DNA of 64,000 nucleotides from Pristionchus mayeri (lineage: Eukaryota; Nematoda; Chromadorea; Rhabditida; Neodiplogasteridae), in contig BTRK01000005.1 in the NCBI GenBank assembly GCA_036245805.1, forward strand, positions 38,235,469 through 38,299,468, given 5' to 3'. The notes under the pieces are model-generated. The model was given only the letters and a program-made list of their open reading frames with translations. It was not told where the DNA came from and ran no database searches. The translations under genes were made by a program, and so were the position numbers. Shown in pieces: positions 34,601 to 47,267 of the stretch. Positions within the stretch are counted from its first letter, which is position 1; each line of letters begins with the position of its first letter.

Positions 34601-37600
34601 TCTAGGAATTCGCCAGAGCAACACGGACTTGTTAGTGAGCAGGAAATGGAGCGAATTAGGAGGGGCAAGGCTGACAAGGTATCCTTCATTTCAAACAGGC
34701 TCTCGGTTGCGTTATTCACTCTTTTGCATTGAATGTGTTGTTTAAAAATCTATGCAAACAATATCGTTCATATTTTTTTTCAGAAAGGACGAGAACCGGT
34801 GCCTTATCGAAGAATTCTCACGGACTATCGAATTTGGACAGCGTGGCTGTCTGCCTTTGCTAATCTACTTTATGTTCAGGTATGGTCAACGATAAATTAC
34901 GTTTTATTCCTTTCGATGGCCTCACACATCTCTTGATGCTGCGCACTCTCTGACTGACCAGAAGGACGAGAGATCACGTAGAATAAAACGTCATTTCACG
35001 TGAAGCCATCCCTCCCTAGGACAGGAATGCGGATCTTTTGCTGAAGCCCAGATCGTATAGGAGAGGGTTTAGGCTAGGAGCCATTCTTTCTAAGAATAGC
35101 CCAAATATTAAGATCAACTTTGCGAATTGACCAGTCAGAGTGCGTTGAAACACTACAAATCCGAGTAGAAATAACGTTGATCCGGATTTCAGCACACGCT
35201 CCAGGCATACAAACGCGACTTTCGAAATTAATGAAAATAGTTCATCGAGTTTAATGCACCGAATTCAATATTATCACGCGAGAATAATGGAAATATATCC
35301 ATGTTGCAAAAGGGATATATGCGCATAACATTTTGTGTTATGTTTCACAGGAAATGCTTATCTCTCGCATTTTCATATTTACCGATAACACATTCCTTCT
35401 GGCGATAAACATAACTCAAATATTTTTCATGTATCATCTGGATAAATAATACATCGTTGTAATTAAATATTTGTGATGTTATTTCGAGCGCTCGTCGCTC
35501 GGCGAGCGATCGAAATGAGCGAGCGCTCGGATCGCTCGCTCGGAGGGAAATGAGAGGGGGAAGAGGGAGTTACAAGGGAAAATTTCAGATACGTTTCGTG
35601 AGCCATTCAATTTCTCGAACAAGTTGTGCAATTAAATTGTTCACGAAACGTATCTGAAATTTTCCCTCATAACTCCCTTCTCTCCCTCTCATTTCCCACC
35701 GAGCGAGCGATCCGAGCGCTCGCTCATTTCGATCGCTCGCCAGTCATTTTGCATAATCAATTGCGAGCGCTCGTCGCTCGGCGAGCGAAATGAGTGGACC
35801 GCTCGGGCCACGAGCGCTCGCGAGCAATGCTCGAGCGAACAACACTATTAAATATTTTCAGCTCATCTCCCAATACGAGCCCATCTACTTCAAAGACTAT
35901 CTCCAGTACAACATTTTCAGCTCAGGTAGCGCAATCGACAAATTAGGAACACATGTCATAATATTTCATATTCATAAAGATATGCGACATTTATTGAAAC
36001 ATGGATTCTGTGATGTCACCTCAAATTCAGGTTTCCTCTCCGCTGTTCCAATCATTGCACAATTCTGCGCGAAGTTGTTCGCGGGAATCTCCAGCGATTA
36101 TCTCACGTAAGTTCAATATGATCATAATAAAGAAATATTTTTTGTACATTCTCTTGAGTCATGCAAGTAAGAGATTCAACAATGCTGCAGGGTTTTCCAC
36201 ACTTGGAAAGTGTGAACAAACCTGTTTTCAGTTGCTTGACTCACACCGTCAACGTGAAGATCTACAATACGCTCGGGCTCATTGTCTCTGGTGAGCTCTT
36301 GTTTATGTTAGTAACGAAAATACAACAACAATAACAACAATGACAATTATGTTCACTTGCAGGTGGATTCATGATCGCAATAGCCTTCGCACCCAAAGGC
36401 CAGAAGCTGCTGTGTGATATTGCAATTGTGAGTTATCGTACGCCATGTTTAGGAAGATACATATTTTTTCACGTTCACCTAATTGACAAATCAAATTAAA
36501 CCAACACTATCAAATATTAGGCGCTTGCTCAGTATTTCGATTCGTTCACGGGGTCACTCATGTGACAATCAACTATCACATTTCCAGACGGTCGCCGTCT
36601 GCTTCACCGGCTTTTGCACCGCAGGCTTCGACAAGAACATGACCCTGCGGTCTCGGCAACACGCCCATTTCACGATGACCCAGGTGATATATCAAAGATC
36701 AAAAGTAGATTAGTACACTGACTACGACCGCGTGATTGTTGATTAACATCTCTTAATAGTTACTACATTTGTGATACTAATCGAAATCCTTGGGCATGTA
36801 TGTATATTGATGTATGCCGAAATCGTTGTTTTTATTTTATGTTTTATGTTACGCAAGCAATGCCGACACGATTGAATCGCGAACGAACCATGACATGTCT
36901 ATTAAAGAAGGGCTAACACGAATGAATGCTAGGGAGTCCCACCACGAAGATATTGCGCTCGCAATGGGAAACTGTAGCCAAATTACCCCAGATGAGACGC
37001 GAAAATTATGTAGCGCGAGTGAAACATAAACGAAGCAGCCGCGATCCTGCGCTGTCAATGAACTTTGCTCGTATGTAAATAGTCTCAGAGCTGACTGTGA
37101 AACTTCGGATAAAGTGATTCATGACCGGGATGTCGGCTTCTGTTACATCCGTATAGTGACTAATTAAACTAATTTTTCGTGTTACTCCTTCTTTAAGTCT
37201 GAAACACATTTGGAAGGTTCTGAAGAGTTATCCTTATTAAATTATTTGTAGGACAGCCATACACAGTGAAAAAAGGTCGAGTCAATTATCGATTTGTAGA
37301 TCATGAATTTGTGGTCAGTGTGCATTTTGATCGAGCCTTTCATCGTCGAGCCGATCCTAACTGACCATACGAGGTTTGATCTTTGATCTTTCACGAATAA
37401 TCTGAAAGCACAGGTTGTATGCAAACGATCTTATTTTATGAGCTAAATAACCACCCGTATAGAGCAATCAGGAATGAATGTGTAAATTTCCAGTCAATCG
37501 CAATGGATCATCGTTTTCTCTATTCACGGAGGCTTCGCTATCATATCTGGAGTCATTTATCTCTTCACGGCCAATGCAGAGTGAGTATTTCTATCCTCTT

Positions 37601-37806
37601 ATCTTGTTCATTTTTGTTTTTTGATCGGGCAATGCAAAATCCTACTGCGTTTGATCTGGGCCATGACCTATTTCAGACCCGCTCCTTGGACTCGATCTGA
37701 CACGGATACAGATACCATTCCCTGGCAAGATAATGCTTCAACAGCTGCTCTGACACAGGAAGATGGCACAGAGGAGGAACCGTGGAGCAGCGATGCTAGA
37801 TTCTAA
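31684..37806 (+). CDS. SLC17-like MFS anion transporter, copy 1 (472 aa)
   Basis: Nineteen exons: 31684-31710, 31835-31958, 32926-32961, 33006-33061, 33182-33230, 33467-33537, 33651-33747, 34004-34045, 34257-34353, 34606-34678, 34784-34879, 35862-35925, 36031-36106, 36232-36290, 36363-36427, 36588-36683, 37300-37373, 37494-37580, 37677-37806. All junctions keep frame and no stop occurs. Family signs: GFWGFIVARVGQG (loop after TM4), AEWAALGEHGLFLAFLTG, GWPWVFYVHAI, QHGLVSEQEMERI in the central loop, SSGFLSAVPIIAQF, and QSQWIIVFSIHGGF with C-terminal NAEPAPWT, equivalent to the SLC17 pattern ending GE.QPWA. The loop N-X-S/T (NST) after TM1 could be glycosylated. SLC17 proteins move phosphate, organic anions or glutamate. 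The substrate here cannot be told. Introns hold transposon debris and GATCAAAGATC motifs. Confidence 0.93.
32126..32165 (+). mobile_element. solo mariner terminus in intron 2 of transporter copy 1
   Basis: TA|TTAGGTTGTCTCAAAAGTTT matches the left end of the element at 44836-45734. No inverted partner is found before the next exon at 32926, so the element is truncated or deleted. A diverged piece of the 9671-11033 foldback terminus lies further on, at about 32750-32815. Confidence 0.65.
35484..35845. repeat. GAGCGCTCG-rich palindrome in intron 11
   Basis: The left half (35484-35600) carries CGAGCGCTCGTCGCTCGGCG, CGAGCGCTCGGATCGCTCGC and TTTCAGATACGTTTCGTGA. The right half (35640-35741) is their inverse. 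A further GAGCGCTCGTCGCTCGGCGA copy follows at about 35764. The dense CGAGCG words contrast strongly with the AT-rich introns nearby. It would fold into a long hairpin in the pre-mRNA. No frame or domain is present. Confidence 0.75.
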
Positions 37807-37956
37807 TCTATGCAATACCAATGTATCAGATAAATAATTGCAAAAAAATGTTGTTCGAATCGCGTATCAAAACTATTCAAAACTATTTGATCAAAACTAT
37901 TCTTACATGCGTGAGCTGAAACATTATCGACGAATTTAAGACAAAGAAAAAAAATA

Positions 37957-38947
37957 TGAGGCCGTCCGCGATAGATTCAACAACTCGTAGCGAAGTCTCG
38001 GAACAGCCCAAAACATGAAACTCACGGTAACTTGTTTCCTGGGGTAGTTTTCGATGCTGAACATCGTGGTCCACTTCATTTTGCATGAAATTCTCATTGG
38101 CGATCAGGGTGGTGTCATGTCACATTCTATAAAAACTAGTTTTTCGCTTCATTCGGTATCAAAATACATGCTGGAGGCACGAAATCTCGCGAACCCGAGC
38201 AGAATTTCAAGGCGAATCAAGCCTTGTATGTGGTTATGAATGACATTTTCTTGTTTTCTAGAAAAATCGATTTTTTGACTCGATCGTATGGGTGAGTGGA
38301 GACCATAACAGATCGATCCGCCTTTTCACGCTGATTCGAATGGTATAGGCATGTATGGGGATCTGAGGTCGACAAATATTACTTTTTCCACATTTACTAA
38401 TATTTCAGGGCATTTCACTGTGTGATCGAGGAATGAGAGGGGGGGAATGAATGGACAAATCAGTTTGCTCCCACTAATTCCTCAATTACACAGTAAAATG
38501 AGCACAAAATGCATAAAATCGAATGTAAGTAATATTTGTCGACCTCGGATCCCCATACATGCCTATACCATTCGAATCAGCGTGAAAAGGCGGATCGATC
38601 TATTATGGTCTCCACTCACCCATACGATCAAGTGAAAAAATCGATTTTTCCAGAAAACAAGAAAATTTCATTCCTAATCACATACAAGGTTTGATTCGCC
38701 TTGAAATTCTGCTCGTTCTGCTCGGGTAGATTTCGAGCCTCCAGCATGTATTTTGGTACCGAATGAAGAGAAAAACGAGTTTTTACAGGAAGTGACATGG
38801 TACCACCCTGATCGCCAATGAGCATTTCATGCAAAATGAAGTGGACCACGATGTCCAGCATGAAAACTACCCCAAGAAACAAGTTTCCGTGAGTTTCATT
38901 TTTTGGGCTGTTCCGAGGCCTTGTTGAATCTATCGCGGACGGCCTCA
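37957..38947. mobile_element. 991-bp foldback element between the transporter genes
   Basis: The ends are TGAGGCCGTCCGCGATAGAT and its complement, flanked by TA on each side (37955-37956 and 38948-38949). The arms are inverted copies over about 480 bp each, for example CACTTCATTTTGCATGAAAT near 38072 against its inverse near 38835. The centre is near 38440. The two mirror frames (38054-38239 plus and 38628-38948 minus) encode the same peptide and come from the palindrome. It starts 150 bp after the stop of copy 1. Confidence 0.88.
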
Positions 38948-39423
38948 TATATACAGAAGAAGAAAAGGCTTCATTATGTCTGTTGTCGACGGCATTCGCA
39001 CTCTACTCTTGTTTGCAACGTGCATCAACGAATGAATGTGATTATTCAACGCAGTGTCTAGTCTAGGCAAGGGAGTGAGCGGAATGGTGAGAGCCCAGAT
39101 CAAAAATTGGCCAGGCAAAAATAGGCTCAAGATCATGGACGCACACTGATAAGCAGCGAATAATCCGCTCTTGCAGCTTAATCAGATTCCTCAACACTCT
39201 CTCGAATTTGCATGCTCTCTCGCACGTTAGAGACTGGAAGAGAGCATAGGGAATGGGGAGAGTGATAACAGTGGATGATACGATTGGAAACAGCGGGATC
39301 GAGAGCACCGAGCCAAGGGCTGCCTGTCACTGACGCACGTGGAAGTGGTCAATTTCTCCAATTCTCAATTCTTTCAATTCTTGGAACTGTCGCAGAAACG
39401 CTGCAACCCGCTAACGATTCATC

Positions 39424-42400
39424 ATGGGCTGCCCGATATTTCGATATGTCGTGAGTTGTTTTTCTTTTTGTTGAGACCAAAAATGCACGTGTTATTGAAT
39501 AACGAAATAACCATTGCTTTTATATTTTTATTGAAACTCATTTGAAACGTTTTGTAATTTCGCTTGATTGCGAATTGAAAGTGAAACAAGAACAAAGATA
39601 GCGAAAATAGTTTCGTAATTTCAGATTCTGGCCATCGGCACACTCTGCTGCACTTCCATCCTTGCCAACATGAACATCTACAATTTCACTAAAATCTGCG
39701 CCGATCCAATCGATCAGGACCAGGACGGGAACTATACTACGATGAGCTGTGAGTTATTATTACTATTTTTTCCACATTGGCCTGATTCTTCAATAGAAAA
39801 CGAAGAAATGAGCGCAATACATATTCTAATTGAAACACAACTGTCCTTTTTTCAGACATTTGGAGTTTCTTGAGTGTATTAAACTTGTCCTTAGCAAAAC
39901 ATTGTAACGCTTACAAAAATTGTATGTGCTTGCATTGGTTAAAGCTGGAGGAGAGATACGATACTCTTTTAAGCTAATGCCTCTCACGTAAATAGCAAAT
40001 ATTCGTTAAACTCAATTTGCGCTCAATCGTTGAACATCACTTTCAGCCAACTTCACTCGCACGCAGGAGTCGATGCTTCAAGGTGCTCCTGCAGTCGGCG
40101 CCCTCGTCTCCTCCATACCCTACATGCTCACGTTCAATGTGGGTTTGGTTTTGGAATAAAATAATTTCTCAACGACACATTAGATGACACCAAATGGTTA
40201 TTTTCAAAATATCAATTAACAGGAACATTTTCCAGAGGTTTTCCGGCAGAATCGTCTTTCTCACGGCGGGAGTGATTTCCATTGGTGAGAATTAGAGAAT
40301 TGCTTTGCAAAACACGACTCTCTTAATTCCGTGTTCTCTCTCGTCGATCAGACCGATAAGGAAAGACGCGAAATGGAGATATACATTTCTTGCGATGTCA
40401 TACCTTGCAAACTCTTTTAAATGTATATTTTAGCAGTAGTGTATCAAATGAGTTACACAAATAACATCAATCCAACAACTTTACCGTTCTTCAGTAAGTG
40501 ACGTTTTGGTGTCATACTAATGAAACAAATAATGATCGAAGTGTAACAGAGACCACGCCGTCGCATAGTCTATATTACAGTCTCGACAGCCCTCGCTCCA
40601 CTCGCCTTCGGCCTCGGGTTTTGGGGATTCATCGTGGCGAGAGTGGGCCAGGTGAACAGCTGAGTGCACAATTTCTGCACTAGAAACCACATATTCTGCA
40701 TGTAGTTAACACTACTAGGATTGAGAGAGCGTGAAGAGACCATTACTTTTAGAACACGCTTACAATAATGCCCAGTAAATCTTCTCTAAATAGCTGACTG
40801 ATTGTTCATGACTTAGGGGAAAAACCTTGAAACGATTGAAAAAGTCGAAAAATGAAAAAAATGATTTTGCTCGTTGTGTTTCAGTGATCATGCGAGTTTC
40901 ACGAAACTTTGAAAACACATGTGTGAGGGTATGCACAGTCACCGCTTCTTTTAAATCCAAAAAAATAAATGTTTCAATCTTGCATAGACCTTTCTATCAT
41001 TTTTTCACTTATTATCGAGATTCCATTGCAAACACATTTTAATATTGGGTGACATGGATTAATATGGTCGTAGAATTTATGCAATTTCAGGGTGTTTCAT
41101 TTTCTACCGTTTTCCAAGTGATCGGTCTCATCACCGCGGAGTGGGCGGCCCTTGGAGAACACGGAATATTCCTAGCTTTTCTGACGGGTACAAATTATTG
41201 TAATAGTTATTATTATACAATTACAAAATACGCACATTAGTTCAATTTCTCCTGTTGATATCACCTTCTCTAAGGACCAGACATATTTCAGACGAGAGAT
41301 TATTTCAGACAAGAGATTCTCTTTCGATTTTCAGGTTGCACACAACTTTCCAACATCTTTACGATGCCAGTGTCTGGTGAGTATTATTATTGTGTTGCCG
41401 AATGTTGTAGGTAAAAGGTTATTATTGAAAACCATAACTCTTGCAAGATAGATGCGTGAGATGCTGCGAGTAAGAGTTTTGAAATTCGCATTTGATATCT
41501 TATTTTTTTCCTTGATCTGCTGCACTGAGCTCTGAGAAATGAGAAGAGCATGAAGCCGATAAACAAAACATCGCTGATGAGAATCCCCCTTTTCTGTCCT
41601 TCGGCTTCACCACACTCTCAAAACATCACTTTCATACGTTTCACGAAAATGTTATTTTGAAAAGCTCTCACGTTCCGTGATAAAAGTGAAATAATTGTGG
41701 TGAAATAAAATATTATTAGAAATAACTCCATGGCTTATCTTTTGTGTTACCCCATTTTCACAATATTTATATTCTCGACTTCAGCCCATTTCAAAGCGAA
41801 TATTCAACAAACCGAAATGAAAACAAATGAAACATTACTACGGCATTACAGTCGCGGTGCATATTCAAACAGTGACAATTATGTTGCATACTCACCTTAC
41901 ATTGTTATAAGCGTGCTGTGAATAGTTGTGTAAGAGGATGATCGTCTAAAAAATAAAACTATTAAATATTTCAAGAAACGACAAAGGTTGATAATTGACA
42001 TTGTCCAAACAGTGCTTTCCCACGAGCACAGTCTCGAATACGGGATGTGTCTGGTGCCCTACCTTTTATATTTGCCTTTAGAAACGGTAATTACATTTCT
42101 CTAATTCTAAGGAGCTATCTGCTCGACTTTCCTTGGATGGCACTGGGTCTTCTATGTGCATGCGATTGTATGCACTGTGCTCTTCGCCTTATGGTTGCTA
42201 ATTTACAGGCGAGTTGATCTTTTTTGAAAAAAATGAGCCAATAATTTGCCACTATAAACCGCACTTATCTGCAAATGTGTTGCGTTCGGATTATTATGGC
42301 TAATGAGTTAGTCGCATTTCAATTGGATCGTTGGTTGCATTCGAAAACATCAAAATACACAGTTGTGCTCAAGCATTTTGCCAACAATGTGGGTGGGCAT

Positions 42401-45400
42401 GAAATGCAAGAATATACGCATATGGTAAACAAAGAAATACAATTCTAGGAATTCTCCTGAGGTACACGGCCTTGTTTCTGATCGGGAACTCGAAAGGATC
42501 AGGAGGGGCAAAGCTGAGAAGGTATTGCTATTAGTATAATGATAATTATGATTGCGCTATTTAGTTTGTAGTCAAGTATGTAATTTTTTAAAGGATATCA
42601 TCAGAATTACTAATCATTAGCCCACGTATCAAACATAAATATATTAGGTTGTGAAAAAAGTAATGTTAGATTTTAAAATTTTCGCTTATGAGACACCGCG
42701 CCTTTTCCTGATTCCTGATTATCATATTGCTATACACGTTCGTTGAGTGCCTGAATTCTCTTTCCATCGCCCACTGATTTAAGCCTATTCAAATGGGATG
42801 GAGCGCACAGGATGAAGACAAAAGTAGACAAGCACAGAGTTGAACTTATTGTGCTATAGGCGCGAATCGTACGTGAACTTTCGTTATCATTCATCATTTG
42901 TTTACTGAGATAAGTAAACATCCTAAACAAGGTCAATGAACTCAGGGTGGACAGCAATGATATATCAAATATTATGTCACAACCCAAAAGCACGACTTAT
43001 GTATATCACAATACAACATGCGAATATAGTCCGCTGCGAATGCCTATCAGAAAACGCGCTCATTTATTAACTTGACCTACTCTGAATATCGAGTGAAATA
43101 CTCATCTTTACCGTGTATCCGTCGCAACAGATGTATCGATCTCAAATGTAGCAATATGAAAAGCGCTTCCCACGGTTTACTTAACATTGCATTTATATGA
43201 GCATACAATACTTCTACCAAAACATGCATCATTCATCAACCAGACAACGACATTTGATCATCGAAATTCGAATATTTCAAAACTTCCTGTTTCCAGCATT
43301 GATGGAAAATTCCAAACTTTTGCGGTTACTTGTTAAAGTAACTCTTTATCTATCCGTACTCGGCAGGGCTAAGTCAGGTGATAGCTCCCTTTTGAGGAAA
43401 TGTATTCATTCACCGAACACCAAAAGTTGAAATTTTGGCTATGTTGACCTTCATTGAACAGTAATGAAAATCCATGATTTCAAAAAGTGTAAAAGGCGTG
43501 AGCCAAAATGTTTCTTTGTGATATGTAGCACCATAGTGTTTCATGGAAGCGAGCGTATTTAAAAGCCAGTCGGAATGATCCTCAAAGCAAGAAATAGTAT
43601 CGCTTCAGAACTGTCACCATGGGAATGCTTGATTTCAAAGTTGTGTCAATCATGCTATTTTGAAACAGACATCAGCTCAGACGTATTTTTCGAGAGAACT
43701 CTTAATGGACTTCTTACTCCACTATATGCAAATGTACGACTAATTCCCCCCGCAAAATACGAGTGGCAGGAATTATTTTTAGGAAAATGTGAAAATATCA
43801 CATTTGATAAAACTTGGATTTTCCGGATACCCAAAAAAGCATGAGGCGAGTCGAACACATACACATATTGGCCAAGTGAACCCCTATTATATGATATCGA
43901 GCTATCTTGATATCTTTAATGAAAAGTATTTTAGTCGTGCTCAAATATCATGGTCCAAATCTAACATTACTTTTTTCACAACCTGATACTAGGAAACTCT
44001 TCAAATTTGCAGAAAGGCAAAGAGCCGGTGCCTTACCTTCGCATCCTCTCTGACATCGGCATTTGGACAGCGTGGCTGTCCGCGTTTGCTGACTTACTCT
44101 ACGTGCAGGTAAATATCGAAGATAATGTATCTGCTATCTTCCATGCTACCATCTAAGAACTAAGTTCGCGTTAGCTGACTTGCTTTATTTCAGGGGTGGT
44201 TAAGGTTATTTTTCAAATGTCTTTATTTGTTTCTCAACCCCATTGCTCAAACCTGATCGATTGCGATATGAAGTAATATATTTAAAAAATTGTCGCTATG
44301 TTCAGTTCTTACGTGTTATCGGCGCCAAAATGATAATGGTTAAACAACTAAAGCAAATCAAAACATGTTTCCATCAATTTGTGTGTCCAGCTCATCGCGC
44401 AATACGAGCCCATCTACTTCAATGACTACCTCGACTACAACATTTTTAGTTCTGGTGAGATTTCACATCAGATTTTGAGAATGCAAATGCTCATTATGCA
44501 GAAGTTGCAAAAAAGCAGTAATAAAGTAACGGCTATTCATGCTGGCTTCAGACGTGAATTGTGTGGCCTCTTCGTTGGAATTGGAGAGTTTTTTTCCATG
44601 TTTTACTTGGAGGTTTTCTCTCCGCTGTTCCTGTAATCGCTCAGTTCGGTGCCAAGCTACTCTCCGGCATCACCAGCGATTATCTCACGTAATCAATTCG
44701 ATTTCTCCAGACATATGACATTAGGAGGGTACAGAACGGGGTCTTGTGGGAGAAGCTAACGTGAGATGACAATATTAGCAGGGATTACACGTTAGAACGA
44801 ACAGTTATTATCGGCACTATGTCTGATGAGAACTATTAGGTTGTCTCAAAAGTTTTTTTTTCCTTTTGATTTTTCAAGTTTCTTTATGTGAACTTAGACA
44901 TCACTGGCTTCCTTCGTAATATGAGTTAGGGTCTTACTAGTAGTTTTCTGCATTGTGTAAAAAATGCCATTGCATTCGAAATGATGCCAATAAGAAAATT
45001 CCTGGATAGGCAGAAAACGACGATTTTTAGTATGTTTTCTTGGATCATATCCCTAGAATGCCTGACAAGAAGCGTATAGACTCTGCCCTGTTTATCAGTG
45101 ACATAACAAGAATAGCTTGTATAAATAAGAACTAGAAAACAGGTCATCAATCGTTTTGGGAAACGCTAGTGATCAAAATGTGCTAATTTCGAACCATACA
45201 TTTCCGTTCTAGGATTTGGTAAAGTACTGCTCACGAACAGGTTGATGCAACATCATCCAATTTGGCAAGTATACTATTCATAGTATGGCCTGCAAAGAAC
45301 GTTCAATCTGCTACCCGGGATATCCGAGTAAAGAACTGCGCACATTAATTTCTGAATGAAAGAAGTAAGATATTGCGATGTGACGATTCGATGCTCGCCA

Positions 45401-47008
45401 AAAGTAGGTAATAAGTCGGACATAATTGAATCGTGCATAATAGTATAACTATGAGTCGTCCTTCTTTACAATAGCTGCTCAAATTTGCACCCATTACTAT
45501 TCCGCAAGCAACTCTGAACATTTAAATATCCGTGAGAATTTTCGACTATCCTGGATTAGGTGTTTAATTGCGCCCATCTTGCCGATCGATATGACCTAGC
45601 GTAATGTCCATTATAAAGAGTATTCATGTCCACATCAAATGCAAAAAACCACAAGTCGATTGATCAACTTTGACGAACGATATGCATCATAAAGTGCATG
45701 GGTGAAAAAATAAAGGAACTTTTGAGACAAGCTGATATATATCAAAGGCATTATGACGCAATAGTTCTCATCCGGCGTAGTACCGTTATTTGCAAAATAT
45801 TGTCTGCAACATTACAGCTGATTTCAGATGCGTGAGTGACACCGTTAACGTAAAGATCTACAATACACTGGCGCTCATTGTCTCAGGTGAACAACCTTTT
45901 GATAGAATGTTAGTTGGAAGACAACACTTACATTCGCAACGATTGACTACAACAATAAAAGTAACACTAACAATGCGAATTCCAGGAGTGTTCATGATCG
46001 CCCTAGCTTTCGTGCCCAAAGACCAGCAGTTGCTCTGCGTGATTGCAATTGTGAGTTGCATTTTCTGTTTAGCGATTATTCGCTGTAAACTGTTTTTCAT
46101 TGAGACAAAATGTTCTTGTGTTTCACACAAACTTTGATTATCCATGCACCCCTACTATATCGACTGGTGCGGCTTTTCTTATCGAATCACTAAAAAAATA
46201 TTTTCAGACAGTAGCAGTCTGCTTCACGGGATTCAACACGGCAGGATTCAACAAGAACACCACGTTGAGGTCTCAACAACATGCTCATTTCACGATGACC
46301 CAGGTGAGATGCTGTAGCGTAGTGCATACGGGAGGTCACTGTTTCCTACATTCGGAAGGCGAGAGGAGAGAAAATGGAGATGCATAGATCAAACGCCCAC
46401 TATTACAATTGACTCTGGAAGCAAATGTTGCTGTTCTAGTCCCTTAGCGGATACTACATGTCAATAAATGTTAAATAACAAATCAATATCGATTGGTAGA
46501 TCATGAACATCTGGGCGGCATGCATCCTGCTCGAGCCCTTCATTGTCGAGCCGATTCTTACTGATCACACGAGGTTTGATATTTGTCTTTTCACCTTTCA
46601 TCGAGTTCTTCTTTCTTGATAAATTGGATATTTGGAAATGTCCAGTCAATCGCAATGGATCATCGTTTTCTCCATTCACGGCGCTTTCGCAATCGCATCC
46701 GGAATCATTTTCCTATTCACTGCAAATGCTGAGTACGATATTTTTTTCTAAACTTTTTCTATAGAACTAGTTTTGATTATCCGAGGAAGTTATATTTCAT
46801 AGTGAGGGTATATTTAATTTGAAAAAAACAGTGTTCTTTTACAAGATTATTTTGCCATTCCATCAATTCACCATTCAGACCCGCGCCCTGGACGCGACTG
46901 GAGGCTGGTAAGGAACCAATTCCCTGGCAAGACAGTTCATCAACCTCTACACTCAAGTTGGAAGCAGATGCATTTGACGAACCGTGGATTAGCGATATGC
47001 GATTCTAA
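39424..47008 (+). CDS. SLC17-like MFS anion transporter, copy 2 (472 aa)
   Basis: Eighteen exons: 39424-39450, 39625-39748, 40047-40138, 40236-40284, 40581-40651, 41091-41187, 41335-41376, 42112-42208, 42449-42521, 44013-44108, 44391-44454, 44613-44688, 45828-45886, 45986-46050, 46208-46303, 46500-46573, 46646-46732, 46879-47008. Exon lengths equal those of copy 1 exactly, except that exon 3 (92 nt) corresponds to copy 1 exons 3+4 (36+56). No stops. It keeps the same motifs (GFWGFIVARVGQG, AEWAALGEHGIFLAFLTG, NAEPAPWT), so both copies look functional. The intron after 42208 begins GCGAGT, a GC-AG intron, where copy 1 has GT. Two decayed mariners (42644-43986 and 44836-45734) enlarge its introns. 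Tandem duplication is the obvious origin. The substrate is unknown. Confidence 0.93.
42644..43986. mobile_element. decayed mariner-like element in intron 9 of copy 2
   Basis: TTAGGTTGTGAAAAAAGTAA at the left and TTACTTTTTTCACAACCTGA at the right are inverted ends of about 28 bp. TA flanks both (42642-42643 and 43987-43988). The 1343-bp size is that of a full mariner, but only short frames remain. The block at about 42830-42970 is nearly identical, in inverse, to 58897-59000 outside this gene. Confidence 0.85.
44811..45785. mobile_element. GGCACTA-family MITE interrupted by a mariner
   Basis: CGGCACTATGTCTGATGAGA at the left and TTCTCATCCGGCGTAGTACCG at the right are the inverted termini of the MITE family seen at 8822 and 13332. 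The 44836-45734 mariner lies between them. Without it, the MITE would be under 80 bp, a short remnant or core palindrome. It occupies intron 12 of transporter copy 2. Confidence 0.6.
44836..45734. mobile_element. mariner-type element, 899 bp, nested in a MITE
   Basis: The left end TTAGGTTGTCTCAAAAGTTT pairs with the right end AACTTTTGAGACAAGCTGA. TA flanks both. No transposase frame of useful length is visible; the longest minus frame (44926-45150) is not clearly a transposase. It is related by its terminus to the solo end at 32126. Confidence 0.8.
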
Positions 47009-47267
47009 TTCGTTAAATTGTTTTAAAAATCAATAATGTGCGCCTTGATTGTATAAACATAAATTGTTGTTTTACTTTAAAAAAAACACTTTTTTGGGTG
47101 TATGGCAAATCCAAGTGTAATAGTCTGGTGAGTAAGGTGCGAGAGATGAGAAAGATAAGAGCGACAGTGAAAAGAGAAAAAGAGAAAAACGAGAAAAGAG
47201 AGAGGGTGCGTGTGTGTGAGATTGTGCGGATGAACAAATAAAGAGCGTGAATTCTGACTCATCTCGC

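Noticed and set aside
38054..38948. Two proteins sharing the VVHFILHE peptide
   Set aside because: Mirror frames of the 37957-38947 foldback arms.
44926..45150. Transposase on the minus strand of the 44836 mariner
   Set aside because: The peptide shows no mariner motif, so I could not support a transposase call beyond the element's ends.
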